A DNA stretch of 64,000 nucleotides from NCBI GenBank assembly GCA_003252105.1, contig QKDL01000057.1, forward strand, positions 1-64,000, read 5' to 3'. Numbering within the stretch: the stretch's first letter is position 1; every line of letters begins with the position of its first letter. Under the pieces are notes generated by a model. The model saw only the letters and a list, made by a program, of their open reading frames with translations. It did not search any database and was not told the origin of the DNA. The translations under genes were made by a program, and so were the position numbers. The DNA comes from Arcobacter sp. GTDB lineage: Bacteria; Campylobacterota; Campylobacteria; Campylobacterales; Arcobacteraceae. Below are positions 46,023 through 55,073 of the stretch, one piece after another.

Positions 46023-47086
46023 AAAATTTATTAGTAGTATTAACGGCTATATCTCTAACATTTAGTGCTTGTAGTCAAAATGAAGAGAAAAAACCTGCAG
46101 CTGCTTCACAAGAGAGGCCTGCACTACCTGTAAAAACTTATGAAACAAAAAAGCAGACAAGTACAATTTCAAAATCTTATTCTGCAATCATAAAACCATA
46201 TGAAGAGGTTGAGATTACTGCAAGAGTAAGTGGTATTTTAGAAAAAATGCATTTCAAAGAGGGTGACTTTATTAAAAAAGGTCAAGGTTTATATACAATA
46301 GAACAAGATATTTATAAAGCAAACTTAGCACAAGCTAAGGCTAATTTCAATAAAGCAAGTAAAGATTATACAAGAGCACAATCTTTAAAAGAGAGCAAAG
46401 CTATAAGTATCCAAAGTTATGATGATTATGTGTTTGCATATGAAGATGCAAAGGCAAAATTAGACCAAGCGCAAATTGAGTTTAATTATACAAATATTAC
46501 TTCCCCAATAGATGGAATTGCTGGTAAGAAAAAATTTGATGTTGGTGATTATGTTGGAAGTTCAGATTCAAATAGTGACCTTATAACTATCACAGCAATT
46601 GATCCTGTACATGTTGAGTTTGAATTAACAAAAGAGGATATAGAGCAGTTTTTAACTCAGATTAAACAAAACAAAGCAACTATAAGCTTATTAAGCAAAG
46701 GTAAAACATATACTAATGGTGTAATTGATTATGTTTCTCCAAAATTGAATTCTCAAACAGATACTTTACTTTTAAGAGCAAAATTTGATAATAAAAATCA
46801 AGAACTTTTAGTTGGAGAATTCACTAAAATAGAAATATCTGGGCTTATCTTACCTGACAGTTTTATTGTGCCAGAAAATGCAGTATTAAAAACTGCTAAA
46901 GCAAGTATTGTTTATATAATAGATGAGAACAGTGTTGCTCAAGTAAGACCAGTTGTTACAGGTGATTTAGTTAAAGATGGAGTTGTTATTAGAGATGGTC
47001 TAAAACCAAATGAACAAATTGTTATCAGTAACCTTGCTAAATTAAGACCTAATACAAAAGTTCAAATAGTAAATAAAGAGAAATAA
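46019..47086 (+). CDS. RND efflux periplasmic adaptor (membrane fusion lipoprotein)
   Basis: The 355-aa protein has a lipobox (LTFSAC, Cys18) and the HlyD/AcrA pattern: EITARVSGILEKMHFKEGDF with its lipoyl half-motif, an alpha-hairpin (NLAQAKANFNKASKDYTRAQ), the second lipoyl half FNYTNITSPIDGIAGKKKFD, and a beta-barrel segment VHVEFELTKEDIEQF. It links the inner-membrane pump to the TolC channel. The operon order is channel, adaptor, pump. Confidence 0.93.
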   Translation: MKNLLVVLTAISLTFSACSQNEEKKPAAASQERPALPVKTYETKKQTSTISKSYSAIIKPYEEVEITARVSGILEKMHFKEGDFIKKGQGLYTIEQDIYKANLAQAKANFNKASKDYTRAQSLKESKAISIQSYDDYVFAYEDAKAKLDQAQIEFNYTNITSPIDGIAGKKKFDVGDYVGSSDSNSDLITITAIDPVHVEFELTKEDIEQFLTQIKQNKATISLLSKGKTYTNGVIDYVSPKLNSQTDTLLLRAKFDNKNQELLVGEFTKIEISGLILPDSFIVPENAVLKTAKASIVYIIDENSVAQVRPVVTGDLVKDGVVIRDGLKPNEQIVISNLAKLRPNTKVQIVNKEK

Positions 47087-47088
47087 TT

Positions 47089-50000
47089 ATGATCTCATCA
47101 TTTTTTATAAAAAGGCCGGTTTTTGCCGGTGTGTTATCAATTATAATATTTTTAACTGGTTTAATCTCTATGTTCAATCTTCCAATTGAACAATATCCTA
47201 GAGTTTTACCACCACAAATTATTGTAAGTACTTCGTATCCTGGTGCTAGTGCCGATACGATTGCAAAAACTGTTGCCGCACCACTTGAAGAACAAATCAA
47301 TGGTGCAAAAAATATGTTATATATGAACTCTGTTGCAGAAGATAGTGGTAGGTTAAATATTAATGTATTTTTTGAGGTTGGTACTGACCCTGATTCTGCA
47401 AAGATTGATGTAAACAATAGGGTACAAGCAGCCTTAGCTAAAATGCCAGACCAAGTACAAAGACAAGGTGTAGTTGTAGGGGAAAGAAGTCCAAGTATTT
47501 TAATGTTTATTATGCTTCAATCTCCAAATAAAACTTATGACAATATCTATTTATCAAACTATGCTCTTCTTAACTTGGTTGAATCTCTAAAAAGAGTTAA
47601 TGGAGTTGGTGATGCTAGAATCTTTGGTGCAAAAGATTATTCTATTAGAATCTGGATGGATCCACTTAAACTTTCTAAATATTCACTTGCAACTACAGAT
47701 GTAATTGCCGCAATTAGAGAACAAAACAATCAATATGCAGCAGGTAAAATTGCAGCTGAACCAATTGCAAATAAACAGATGTATACATATACTATTCAAA
47801 CTCCAAAAAGGTTTGAAGACCCTGAACAGTTTGGAAATATTGTTATTAGAACAAATGAAAATGGAAGTAGTTTAAAACTTAAAGATGTAGCAAAAATTGA
47901 GCTTGGAGCTAGTGATTATAGTGTTGAAACAAGGTTAAATAACTCACCATCTATTCCTATTGGTATTTTCTTACAAAGTGGGGCAAATGCACTAGAAACT
48001 TCTGATGCAATCTCAAAAGCTTTAACAGAAGCTAGTAAAAACTTCCCAGAAGATATGACATATAGTGTACCATATGATAGTACTAAGTTTATTTCTGCTT
48101 CTATTAAAGAGGTTGTTAAAACTTTCGTTGAAGCCTTACTATTGGTTATTATGATTATTTTCCTATTCTTACAAAGCTGGAGAGCAACAATTATCCCATT
48201 TATTGCCGTTCCTGTATCAATTGTTGGAGCATTTGCAGGGATGTATGCTTTAGGATTTAGTATCAACTTACTAACTTTGTTTGGTCTTGTTCTTGCTATT
48301 GGTATTGTTGTTGATGATGCCATTATTGTTATTGAAAATATTGAAAGACATATGGATGAGGGTAAAACTCCAAAAGAAGCTGCTTTTATTGCTATGAGAG
48401 AAGTAACAGGAGCATTAATCGCTATTATCTTAGTTCTTGGTGCTATTTTCATCCCAGTTGCCTTTATGCCTGGACTTAGTGGGGAGATGTATAGACAATT
48501 TGCTATTACAATTGTAATCTCAGTTTTAATCTCTGGTTTTGTTGCTTTAACATTAACACCTGCTTTATGTGTAAAGATATTAAAAAATAAAAAGCATGAA
48601 CCAAAAGGTTTTTTCAGATGGTTTAATATGATGTTTGAAAAAGCAACACAAGGGTATTCATATTTAGTTAAAAAAACTATTAGATTTTCACTAATCTCTA
48701 TATTGTTATATGGTGGATTATTATTTGTATCTTATGATATGTTCAAATCTATGAAAACGGGTCTTGTACCAGATGAAGATCAAGGTACTATTTTTGTATT
48801 TGGATTTAACCCTCCTGGGTATTCATTGTCAAAATCTTTAGAATTATCGGAAGAGATTAATGCAATTGTGTCAGCAGACCCAAATGTAGAAAATATTATC
48901 ACATTAGCTGGATATGACTTTACAACTTCGGCTCAAAGAACACATACAGTTGCAACAATTATTAAACTAAAAGACTGGGATGAAAGACCAAATGCAGAAC
49001 AAGAAGCAAAAGCACTTTTAGGTAAATTTAGTAAACAACTAATGGGTACTAGTGAAGGTTTTTCATTTGCCGTTGTTCCACCTCCAATTATGGGGATGAG
49101 TGTTACGGGTGGATTTGATATGTATGTTCAAGATAGAACAGGTGGTACAATTGAAGATTTAGGGAATGTTGTAAATAAGGTTTTAGAAAAAGCTAGAACT
49201 AGACCTGAACTTGTTGGGGTAAGAACGTCATTATCTGCAACTATTCCTCAATATAAAGTTGATATCGACACTGAAAAAGCTAAAGCAAAAGGTGTAAATA
49301 TAGATGATATCTATAGCACTATAAATGCAACATTTGGAAGCTTCTATGTAAATGACTTCTCTTTATATGGTAGAACTTATAGAGTTAATTTACAAGCAGA
49401 TGGAGAGTACAGAAACAATATTGATGACTTCCAACAAATTTTTGTAAGATCAAATGATGGAGAACTTCTTCCAATAAATTCATTTATCACCTTTAAAAAA
49501 GTAGTTGGAGCAGATATTGTTGAAAGATTTAACCTTTTCCAATCTGCAAAAGTATCAGGTCAACCTGCTCCTGGATACAGTTCAGGTGATGCACTTAATG
49601 CAATTGAAGAGGTGGCAAATGAAGTATTACCTGAAGGGTATACAATCAGCTGGACAGGAACAGCCTTCCAAGAGAAACAAATCGGTGGAAGCTCTGCTAT
49701 GGCATTTATTTTTGGTATAGTATTCTTATTCTTAATCCTTTGTGCCTTATATGAAAGATGGTTATTACCTATTTCAGTTGTATTAGCTGTACCATTTGCA
49801 GTTTTTGGAGCTATTTTAGCTACAAATCTAAGACATCTAGATAATAATATATATTTCCAAATTGGTCTATTGGTACTTGCTGGACTTGCTGCTAAAAATG
49901 CAATTTTAATTGTAGAGTTTGCTTTACAAAAAAGAAAAGAGGGTTATAACTTGGTTGATTCTGCTTTGGAAGCAGCAAAAGTAAGACTAAGACCAATTAT

Positions 50001-50211
50001 TATGACTTCTCTTGCCTTTACAGTTGGGGTTATGCCTTTAGCAATTAGTAGTGGTGCAGGTGCTGCTAGTAAACACTCAATTGGTACAGGTGTAATTGGA
50101 GGGATGTTAACAGCAACATTTATTGCAATTTTATTTATCCCATTATTTTATATTTTGATTACTAAACTAAGTAGAGAAAAAAACAAAACAGATAATGGCA
50201 ACGATAATTGA
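47089..50211 (+). CDS. RND multidrug efflux permease (HAE1/AcrB type)
   Basis: The 1040-aa proton-driven inner-membrane pump begins FFIKRPVFAGVLSIII. It has the porter-domain segment GVGDARIFGAKDYSIRIWMD, helix 4 with the proton-relay Asp pair (GIVVDDAIIVIENIE), and a C-terminal repeat (AAKNAILIVEFALQ). The length is standard for AcrB/MexB/CmeB. The substrate may be antibiotics, detergents or other hydrophobic compounds. It overlaps the tetR-type gene by 17 bp. Confidence 0.95.
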   Translation: MISSFFIKRPVFAGVLSIIIFLTGLISMFNLPIEQYPRVLPPQIIVSTSYPGASADTIAKTVAAPLEEQINGAKNMLYMNSVAEDSGRLNINVFFEVGTDPDSAKIDVNNRVQAALAKMPDQVQRQGVVVGERSPSILMFIMLQSPNKTYDNIYLSNYALLNLVESLKRVNGVGDARIFGAKDYSIRIWMDPLKLSKYSLATTDVIAAIREQNNQYAAGKIAAEPIANKQMYTYTIQTPKRFEDPEQFGNIVIRTNENGSSLKLKDVAKIELGASDYSVETRLNNSPSIPIGIFLQSGANALETSDAISKALTEASKNFPEDMTYSVPYDSTKFISASIKEVVKTFVEALLLVIMIIFLFLQSWRATIIPFIAVPVSIVGAFAGMYALGFSINLLTLFGLVLAIGIVVDDAIIVIENIERHMDEGKTPKEAAFIAMREVTGALIAIILVLGAIFIPVAFMPGLSGEMYRQFAITIVISVLISGFVALTLTPALCVKILKNKKHEPKGFFRWFNMMFEKATQGYSYLVKKTIRFSLISILLYGGLLFVSYDMFKSMKTGLVPDEDQGTIFVFGFNPPGYSLSKSLELSEEINAIVSADPNVENIITLAGYDFTTSAQRTHTVATIIKLKDWDERPNAEQEAKALLGKFSKQLMGTSEGFSFAVVPPPIMGMSVTGGFDMYVQDRTGGTIEDLGNVVNKVLEKARTRPELVGVRTSLSATIPQYKVDIDTEKAKAKGVNIDDIYSTINATFGSFYVNDFSLYGRTYRVNLQADGEYRNNIDDFQQIFVRSNDGELLPINSFITFKKVVGADIVERFNLFQSAKVSGQPAPGYSSGDALNAIEEVANEVLPEGYTISWTGTAFQEKQIGGSSAMAFIFGIVFLFLILCALYERWLLPISVVLAVPFAVFGAILATNLRHLDNNIYFQIGLLVLAGLAAKNAILIVEFALQKRKEGYNLVDSALEAAKVRLRPIIMTSLAFTVGVMPLAISSGAGAASKHSIGTGVIGGMLTATFIAILFIPLFYILITKLSREKNKTDNGNDN

Positions 50212-50773
50212 TAAAAAACAGAAACGACGGTGCATAGCACTGTCGTGTATGAAACTTATTACTAGCTGTTGTATAAAAGATTTAACCATATCTCAGCTTG
50301 CAAAAGAAGCAAATGTTGGTAAAGGGACAATATATGAATATTTTATGGATAAAGAAGATATTGTTTTGGAACTAACCCAAGCTTTATATGAAGAATACAA
50401 ACAAATTACAAATAAAAAAATGAGTTGTTTGCAAAATGCAAAAGAAAAAATCTATTATAGTTTTAACTCACTTTATGAATCAGAGTTTTCAATGCATAGA
50501 AAAATTTTAAATATTTTTATGGGTATTTGTCATTATAGAGATAATATCTCATACAAAAGATTTAAAAAAAGATTATATAAAGAAAGACTTATATTATTTA
50601 CTTCTTTAGTAGAAAAAGGGGTGGAAGAAAAAATACTAAAAGAGGATACAAAAAATTTAGCAAAAATTTTACTAAACTCTTTTTCTAGTTTTTTTGTAAT
50701 TTTTTTATTTTATAACAACACTAAAAAAATCACAAAAGAGATTAATCGTTTTTTAGACTATGTTGTTAGATAA
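50195..50773 (+). CDS. TetR-family regulator at the end of the efflux operon
   Basis: The 192-aa protein has an N-terminal TetR HTH (LTISQLAKEANVGKGTIYEYF, about residues 29-50) and a hydrophobic ligand-binding domain. It is cotranscribed with the pump (17-bp overlap), an unusual place for the repressor given the separate divergent MarR gene. It may act on this operon as a second layer or on distant targets. Its end overlaps the convergent membrane-protein gene by 8 bp. Confidence 0.9.
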   Translation: MATIIDKKQKRRCIALSCMKLITSCCIKDLTISQLAKEANVGKGTIYEYFMDKEDIVLELTQALYEEYKQITNKKMSCLQNAKEKIYYSFNSLYESEFSMHRKILNIFMGICHYRDNISYKRFKKRLYKERLILFTSLVEKGVEEKILKEDTKNLAKILLNSFSSFFVIFLFYNNTKKITKEINRFLDYVVR

Positions 50774-51185
50774 AATACAAAACTGTCAAAGTTAAAAAAA
50801 GATATCTTCCAAACTTTGCCAAAACTACCAAAACTAAAAACTTTTTAAAGTCATATTTTAAAATACCTGCAATAAATGTTATAGGATCGCCAATTATTGG
50901 CATCCATGACAAAAGTAAAGCAAAACCTCCAAACCTATCAAAAAAGTTTTTATATTGTAAAATCTTTTTCTCTTTTAAAAAGCCTTTTTTCACAATATAC
51001 TCTTCACCTTTTAAACCTAAAAAATAGTTAACCGTCGAACCTAAACTATTCCCAAGTGTTGCAAAAAATAGAAGTAAATATATATTGTGACCTTCATTGA
51101 TATCAAAAATCAACAAAGCCTCACTTCCCATAGGGAAAAGTGTAGCCGAAATAAAACTTGTAAAAAATAGTATTAAGTAAACCAT
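50766..51185 (-). CDS. YqaA/DedA-like small membrane protein
   Basis: This 139-aa protein has four to five hydrophobic helices. The SNARE-associated/DedA-type segments are FPMGSEALLIF, LFFATLGNSLGSTVNYFLG and FALLLSWMPIIGDPITFIAG, where the last includes the conserved W-x-P-x-x-G-D-P pattern. Relatives of the DedA superfamily are lipid transporters or scramblases; the function of the YqaA branch is not established. Confidence 0.85.
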   Translation of the reverse strand: MVYLILFFTSFISATLFPMGSEALLIFDINEGHNIYLLLFFATLGNSLGSTVNYFLGLKGEEYIVKKGFLKEKKILQYKNFFDRFGGFALLLSWMPIIGDPITFIAGILKYDFKKFLVLVVLAKFGRYLFLTLTVLYFI

Positions 51186-51274
51186 ATGTTCCTATTTATT
51201 TTAAATTTATTGTTTATAAATATTTTAAGCTTCTAAAAGATATAATAACACCCCTAAAAGAGAAGCACAAAGAG

Positions 51275-51392
51275 TATCTAGATACTTTTTATGCTCTTCT
51301 TTAGACCCTTACAATCATTTTTAGAGACAACGCCCCAGGATGGGAACATAGCAAGGCACCTCTTCTTTTGGTGTGTTTGGGTATCTGGAGAA
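51275..51392 (+). ncRNA. ffs: Signal recognition particle RNA (small bacterial type)
   Basis: The conserved domain IV is visible: GCCCCAGG-AUG-GGAA-CAU-AGCAAGGC, with a GGAA tetraloop and the CAGG/AGCA symmetrical loop that binds Ffh M domain. Outer strands pair, including AGATAC (51280-51285) with GTATCT (51381-51386). The ends are approximate. A terminator hairpin follows at once. Confidence 0.88.
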
Positions 51393-51393
51393 G

Positions 51394-51412
51394 AGTGCTA
51401 TTAGCACTTTTC
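51394..51412 (+). terminator. Terminator of the SRP RNA gene
   Basis: AGTGCT-ATT-AGCACT (51394-51408) followed by TTT. It reaches the stop codon of the convergent HTH gene, so on the opposite strand it may also serve that gene. Confidence 0.8.
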
Positions 51413-52025
51413 ACAGTAAATCTGAAAAATCTTCATTTAAAATCAAAAGCTTTTTTTCTTTTTTATTATAAATAAACCTTGAATCTCTATCTTTTATCGC
51501 TTTTAATATTATCAGTTTTATATCTTTATCACTTTTATGATTTCTTTTAAAATACAAAGTTAATTCTTGAATAGGTATAAATCTATCTTTTTCATCAATA
51601 TTATAATTATTGTTTGATTGTTCTTTTTTTAATTCTAACTGGGGTTTATATACTGATCTCATTTCATTAAAAGCACTTTGTAGAAGCTCTATTTCTCTGT
51701 TAAAAACTCCGATTATTCTTTTTTGATTTTTTTCTAATCTTTTTATCTCTGAGATATATTGTCTTTTCATCCATTTTATCGATGATTTTAGTAGTTCTAT
51801 TTGTTCATCTTTTGCTTTTATAAGCTCTTTATTCCCATTTTGAACTTCAGTTACTTCTACTTTTACATCTGAGGATTTATCTTCTACATGTTCACTAATA
51901 TAAACATATGTCTTACCAGATTTTTTGATAGATTTTAATTGATTGTTTTTTATTCTATAGTGTACGCCTTGTAGGGATAGCCCCAATATCTGAGCTGCTT
52001 GAGTAGTGGTAACTAATCTCTCCAA
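51411..52025 (-). CDS. HTH DNA-binding protein with coiled-coil middle
   Basis: This 204-aa protein begins with an excisionase/MerR-like helix-turn-helix (TTTQAAQILGLSLQGVHYRI, residues 6-25). A long charged coiled coil follows (about 65-125, KELIKAKDEQIELLKSSIKW), then a C-terminal basic domain. The start is TTG 52025, 10 bp after the queF stop; no earlier ATG fits the HTH. Similar proteins of unknown role occur in Campylobacterota. The partner DNA is unknown. Confidence 0.78.
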   Translation of the reverse strand: MERLVTTTQAAQILGLSLQGVHYRIKNNQLKSIKKSGKTYVYISEHVEDKSSDVKVEVTEVQNGNKELIKAKDEQIELLKSSIKWMKRQYISEIKRLEKNQKRIIGVFNREIELLQSAFNEMRSVYKPQLELKKEQSNNNYNIDEKDRFIPIQELTLYFKRNHKSDKDIKLIILKAIKDRDSRFIYNKKEKKLLILNEDFSDLL

Positions 52026-52035
52026 GGGGTTCTCT

Positions 52036-52413
52036 TTACATCTTCGAACTGTCTATTTCTATTACAGTATGAACATTTCCACGAGGTTTGAAGTCAGCAA
52101 TAACTTTCATATATCTTGGTTTTAGTTTTTCGTACAATGTATCAAAAATCTCATTTGCTGAGTTTTCATGTGATATCTCTCTAAACATAAATGAATTTAT
52201 ATATATTTTAAGTGCTTTAAGCTCTATTACAAGCTCATTTGGAACATACTCTAATTTTATCGTTGCAAAATCAGGATATCCACTTCTTGGACATTTTGCC
52301 ATAAATTCTGGTAATTCAATATTTATTGTGTAATTTTTTTCATGTTTATTTGGCCAAAAATTCTCTTCATTATTTATATCAAAATCAACTATCTCTTTTT
52401 CACCATATTTCAT
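52036..52413 (-). CDS. queF: NADPH-dependent 7-cyano-7-deazaguanine reductase QueF
   Basis: The 125-aa enzyme reduces preQ0 to preQ1 in queuosine tRNA modification. The nucleophilic Cys lies in EFMAKCPRSGYPDFA (Cys41), with the substrate Glu in the SHENSANEIF region and the C-terminal PRGNVHTVIE. The short length is that of the unimodular, Bacillus-type QueF. It is the first gene of a leftward pair with the HTH protein. Confidence 0.94.
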   Translation of the reverse strand: MKYGEKEIVDFDINNEENFWPNKHEKNYTINIELPEFMAKCPRSGYPDFATIKLEYVPNELVIELKALKIYINSFMFREISHENSANEIFDTLYEKLKPRYMKVIADFKPRGNVHTVIEIDSSKM

Positions 52414-52553
52414 ACTTATTAAACCTTTTTGTTTTTGTCATAAAGTGCCTATTTTACCAAATTTTTACTAAAAAGATTAATAATCTCACTCAAGCTACTT
52501 ATAAGAGTCGATTATAGTATAATAGATTTATAATTTTTTATTATGGAGTGAAA

Positions 52554-53582
52554 ATGACAACTATTTATGATATAGCCATCATTGGTGGTGGTCCTGGTGG
52601 AATTGGGACAGCAATCGAAGCAGCAGTACATGGAGTGGAAAATATCCTACTGATTGAAAAGGCTGATAACCACTCCAGTACCATAAGAAAATTTTATAAA
52701 GATAATAAACGAGTTGATAAAGATTGGAAAGGTCAAACAGTAGATATTGAAGGTAATATTCCTTTTATGGATGGAACAAAAGAGACCACCTTAGATTTCT
52801 TTGACCAATTATTAGATGAAGAAAAAATTGATACTGCATTTAATACAGAAGTTGAAAATATAGTAAAAAATCCAGAAGATGGACTTTTTTTAATCACAAC
52901 AGCAACACAAAGTTTTAAATCAAAAGCAGTAGTTATAACTATTGGAAAAATGGGAAAACCAAATAAACCTAGTTATAAAATACCACCTTCAATCAAAGAG
53001 TATGCAAATTTCAATCTTGACAAATGTTCTGAGGGTGAAAAAATACTTGTAGTAGGAGGTGGAAATAGTGCAGCTGAATATGCCTATGAATTAGCCGATG
53101 AAAACAACACTGTAACCTTAGTTTATAGGAAAGAGAAATTTTCAAGACTTAACCCTGAAAATGAAGAGATTCTAAAATCATATGATGGACAAGAAAGATT
53201 ACGTCTTCGTATGAATACAGATATTATCTCTTTGGAAAATGAACATGGTAAAGTAAAAGTAAATTTTAATGATGGCTATTACACTATTTATGATAGAATA
53301 ATTTTCGCAATTGGAGGAACTGCCCCAATTGATTTTCTTAAAAAAGTTGGTATTGAAGTGGATAATGAAGGTAAACCTATTTATGATGAACATTATAAAA
53401 CAAATATAGACTGTATGTATGTAGCAGGGGATATTGCTTTTAATACAGGCGGTTCAATAGCAGCTGCACTTAATCATGGTTACCATATAGTAAACTCTTT
53501 TTTAAGACGAAGTGGAAAAATATATGCTCATACTGATAAAGTTGAAGAATTTTTAAAAAATAATCCAAGTTTTAGGCACTAA
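52554..53582 (+). CDS. FAD/NAD(P)-dependent oxidoreductase, thioredoxin-reductase fold without CxxC
   Basis: The 342-aa protein has an FAD Rossmann motif (IIGGGPGGIGTAIEAA, residues about 8-23), an NAD(P) motif (ILVVGGGNSAAEYAYEL) and a C-terminal GD motif (CMYVAGDIAFNTGGSIAAAL). The redox-active CxxC of thioredoxin reductase is missing, so it resembles ferredoxin/flavodoxin reductases or YpdA-type enzymes. I chose ATG 52554, 5 bp after GGAG, over GTG 52548, which overlaps that site. The acceptor is unknown. Confidence 0.85.
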   Translation: MTTIYDIAIIGGGPGGIGTAIEAAVHGVENILLIEKADNHSSTIRKFYKDNKRVDKDWKGQTVDIEGNIPFMDGTKETTLDFFDQLLDEEKIDTAFNTEVENIVKNPEDGLFLITTATQSFKSKAVVITIGKMGKPNKPSYKIPPSIKEYANFNLDKCSEGEKILVVGGGNSAAEYAYELADENNTVTLVYRKEKFSRLNPENEEILKSYDGQERLRLRMNTDIISLENEHGKVKVNFNDGYYTIYDRIIFAIGGTAPIDFLKKVGIEVDNEGKPIYDEHYKTNIDCMYVAGDIAFNTGGSIAAALNHGYHIVNSFLRRSGKIYAHTDKVEEFLKNNPSFRH

Positions 53583-53588
53583 AAATCA

Positions 53589-54455
53589 ATGTTAGAGAAA
53601 AAAGCAAACCCTTTAAATCTTTTTTTTCTAACAGTTATATCTTTGATATTTTTATCTGCAAACTCTATTTTTTGTAGAGCAGCTTTAGTTGACTATAATA
53701 TAGATGCTTACACCTTTACCTTTTTTAGACTATTTTTTGGTTCAATCACTTTAGTTTTAATTTTATTATATACAAAAAAAAAGTTTAGATTAGATATAAA
53801 ACTAAAAGGGAACTGGATAAGTTCTCTTATGCTTTTTTTATATGCCATATGTTTTTCATATTCATATTTAAATATGGAAGCAGGGATTGGGACACTTATA
53901 TTATTTGCAGTTGTTCAACTAAGTATGATATTAGTAGCTATTTTAAAAAAAGAGAAAATTAATTTAAAAAAATCTCTTGGTATTATTATAGCTTTTATAG
54001 GACTTATATATCTTTTATATCCTAGCAAAGAGTTTTCACTCTCAATGTTTCATGTTTTGCTTATGGTAATATCTGGTATTGCTTGGGCTTTTTATACTAT
54101 CATTGGAAAATCATCTACAGATGCCTTAAAAGATACCACTATAAATTTTGTAAAAACTATACCTTATTTGATAGTTTTTTTTATAATATTTGCACAAGAT
54201 TTGAAATATTCTAGTGGTGGAATTTTTTTAGCCTTTTTATCAGGAAGCATAACCTCTGCAATTGGGTATGTACTTTGGTATTTAGTTTTAAAAAATATAC
54301 AAATAATCACGGCAAGTGTAATTCAACTTATTGTTCCTGTTCTTGCTATAATCTTAAGCATAATTCTTTTAGATGAAAAACTTACTCTAACACTAATTAT
54401 CTCTACAGCTATGATTTTAGGAGGTATTTTTATCTCTATTTATAAAAAGAATTAA
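53589..54455 (+). CDS. EamA/DMT-family membrane transporter
   Basis: The 288-aa protein has ten hydrophobic helices in two EamA repeats. Segments are FLSANSIFCRAALVDY near the start, ISGIAWAFYTIIGKSS at the second-repeat start, and IQLIVPVLAIILSIILLDEKLT near the end. Members export amino acids or other metabolites. It starts 6 bp after the flavin oxidoreductase and is probably cotranscribed. Confidence 0.88.
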   Translation: MLEKKANPLNLFFLTVISLIFLSANSIFCRAALVDYNIDAYTFTFFRLFFGSITLVLILLYTKKKFRLDIKLKGNWISSLMLFLYAICFSYSYLNMEAGIGTLILFAVVQLSMILVAILKKEKINLKKSLGIIIAFIGLIYLLYPSKEFSLSMFHVLLMVISGIAWAFYTIIGKSSTDALKDTTINFVKTIPYLIVFFIIFAQDLKYSSGGIFLAFLSGSITSAIGYVLWYLVLKNIQIITASVIQLIVPVLAIILSIILLDEKLTLTLIISTAMILGGIFISIYKKN

Positions 54456-54521
54456 TTTTTTTACTAAATCATCTTTAATTTTAAACACCTTATAATATAA
54501 AAATTTTCAAAAGGATATCAA

Positions 54522-54914
54522 ATGCCTCACTTACAATTTGAAGTAAATAAAAAGCTAGATAATAATACAAAAGATAAATTTGTTAATAGTATTAGAGAAA
54601 CTTTTTCACAAGTTATGGATACAGGTACTGATCATATTGCAATTTCTATAAGAGAATATGATAAATATAACCTTACAATTGGTAGGGCAAATCCTACAGA
54701 TGATATTTGTTTGATGAATCTTGATATTAGAGAAGGCAGAACCATCGAGAAAAGACGAGAATTAGCTTTAAGATATATGGCAATTGTAAATGAACTACTT
54801 CAAATAGATAATAGAAATCAATATATTACATTTACTCAACATACAGGGGAAGATTTTCATTTAATAGAAAGATATTTAGCCTCTTGGGAAGCTGGAGAAG
54901 ACCCACTCGCTTAG
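54522..54914 (+). CDS. Tautomerase-superfamily protein
   Basis: The 130-aa protein starts MPHLQFEV, with the catalytic Pro2 of the tautomerase/MIF superfamily exposed after Met removal. The pattern NTKDKFVNSIRETFSQVM and HIAISIREYDKYN resembles the fused 4-oxalocrotonate tautomerase-like or cis-CaaD-like group. The substrate is unknown. AAAAGGATATCA precedes the ATG. Confidence 0.75.
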   Translation: MPHLQFEVNKKLDNNTKDKFVNSIRETFSQVMDTGTDHIAISIREYDKYNLTIGRANPTDDICLMNLDIREGRTIEKRRELALRYMAIVNELLQIDNRNQYITFTQHTGEDFHLIERYLASWEAGEDPLA

Positions 54915-55073
54915 TATTAGAAAAATATAAAATAAATATTTATTGATTTTTTAAGATATATTATATTAGAAAAGATTATTAAACTTAATAAAATTCTTAG
55001 TTATAATATAATATTATAATTAACTTTAATTAGAATCATAATATTTTAATAACAGTCAAATTAAAGGAAAGAA
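54915..55073. other. AT-rich intergenic segment with a near-perfect palindrome
   Basis: The 159-bp spacer is almost all A and T. It contains a near-palindrome at about 55000-55024, built on TTATAATATAATATTATAA. That holds several possible -10 elements for the gene at 55074 and could be a regulator site. No Fur-type repeat or RNA gene is evident. Confidence 0.4.
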
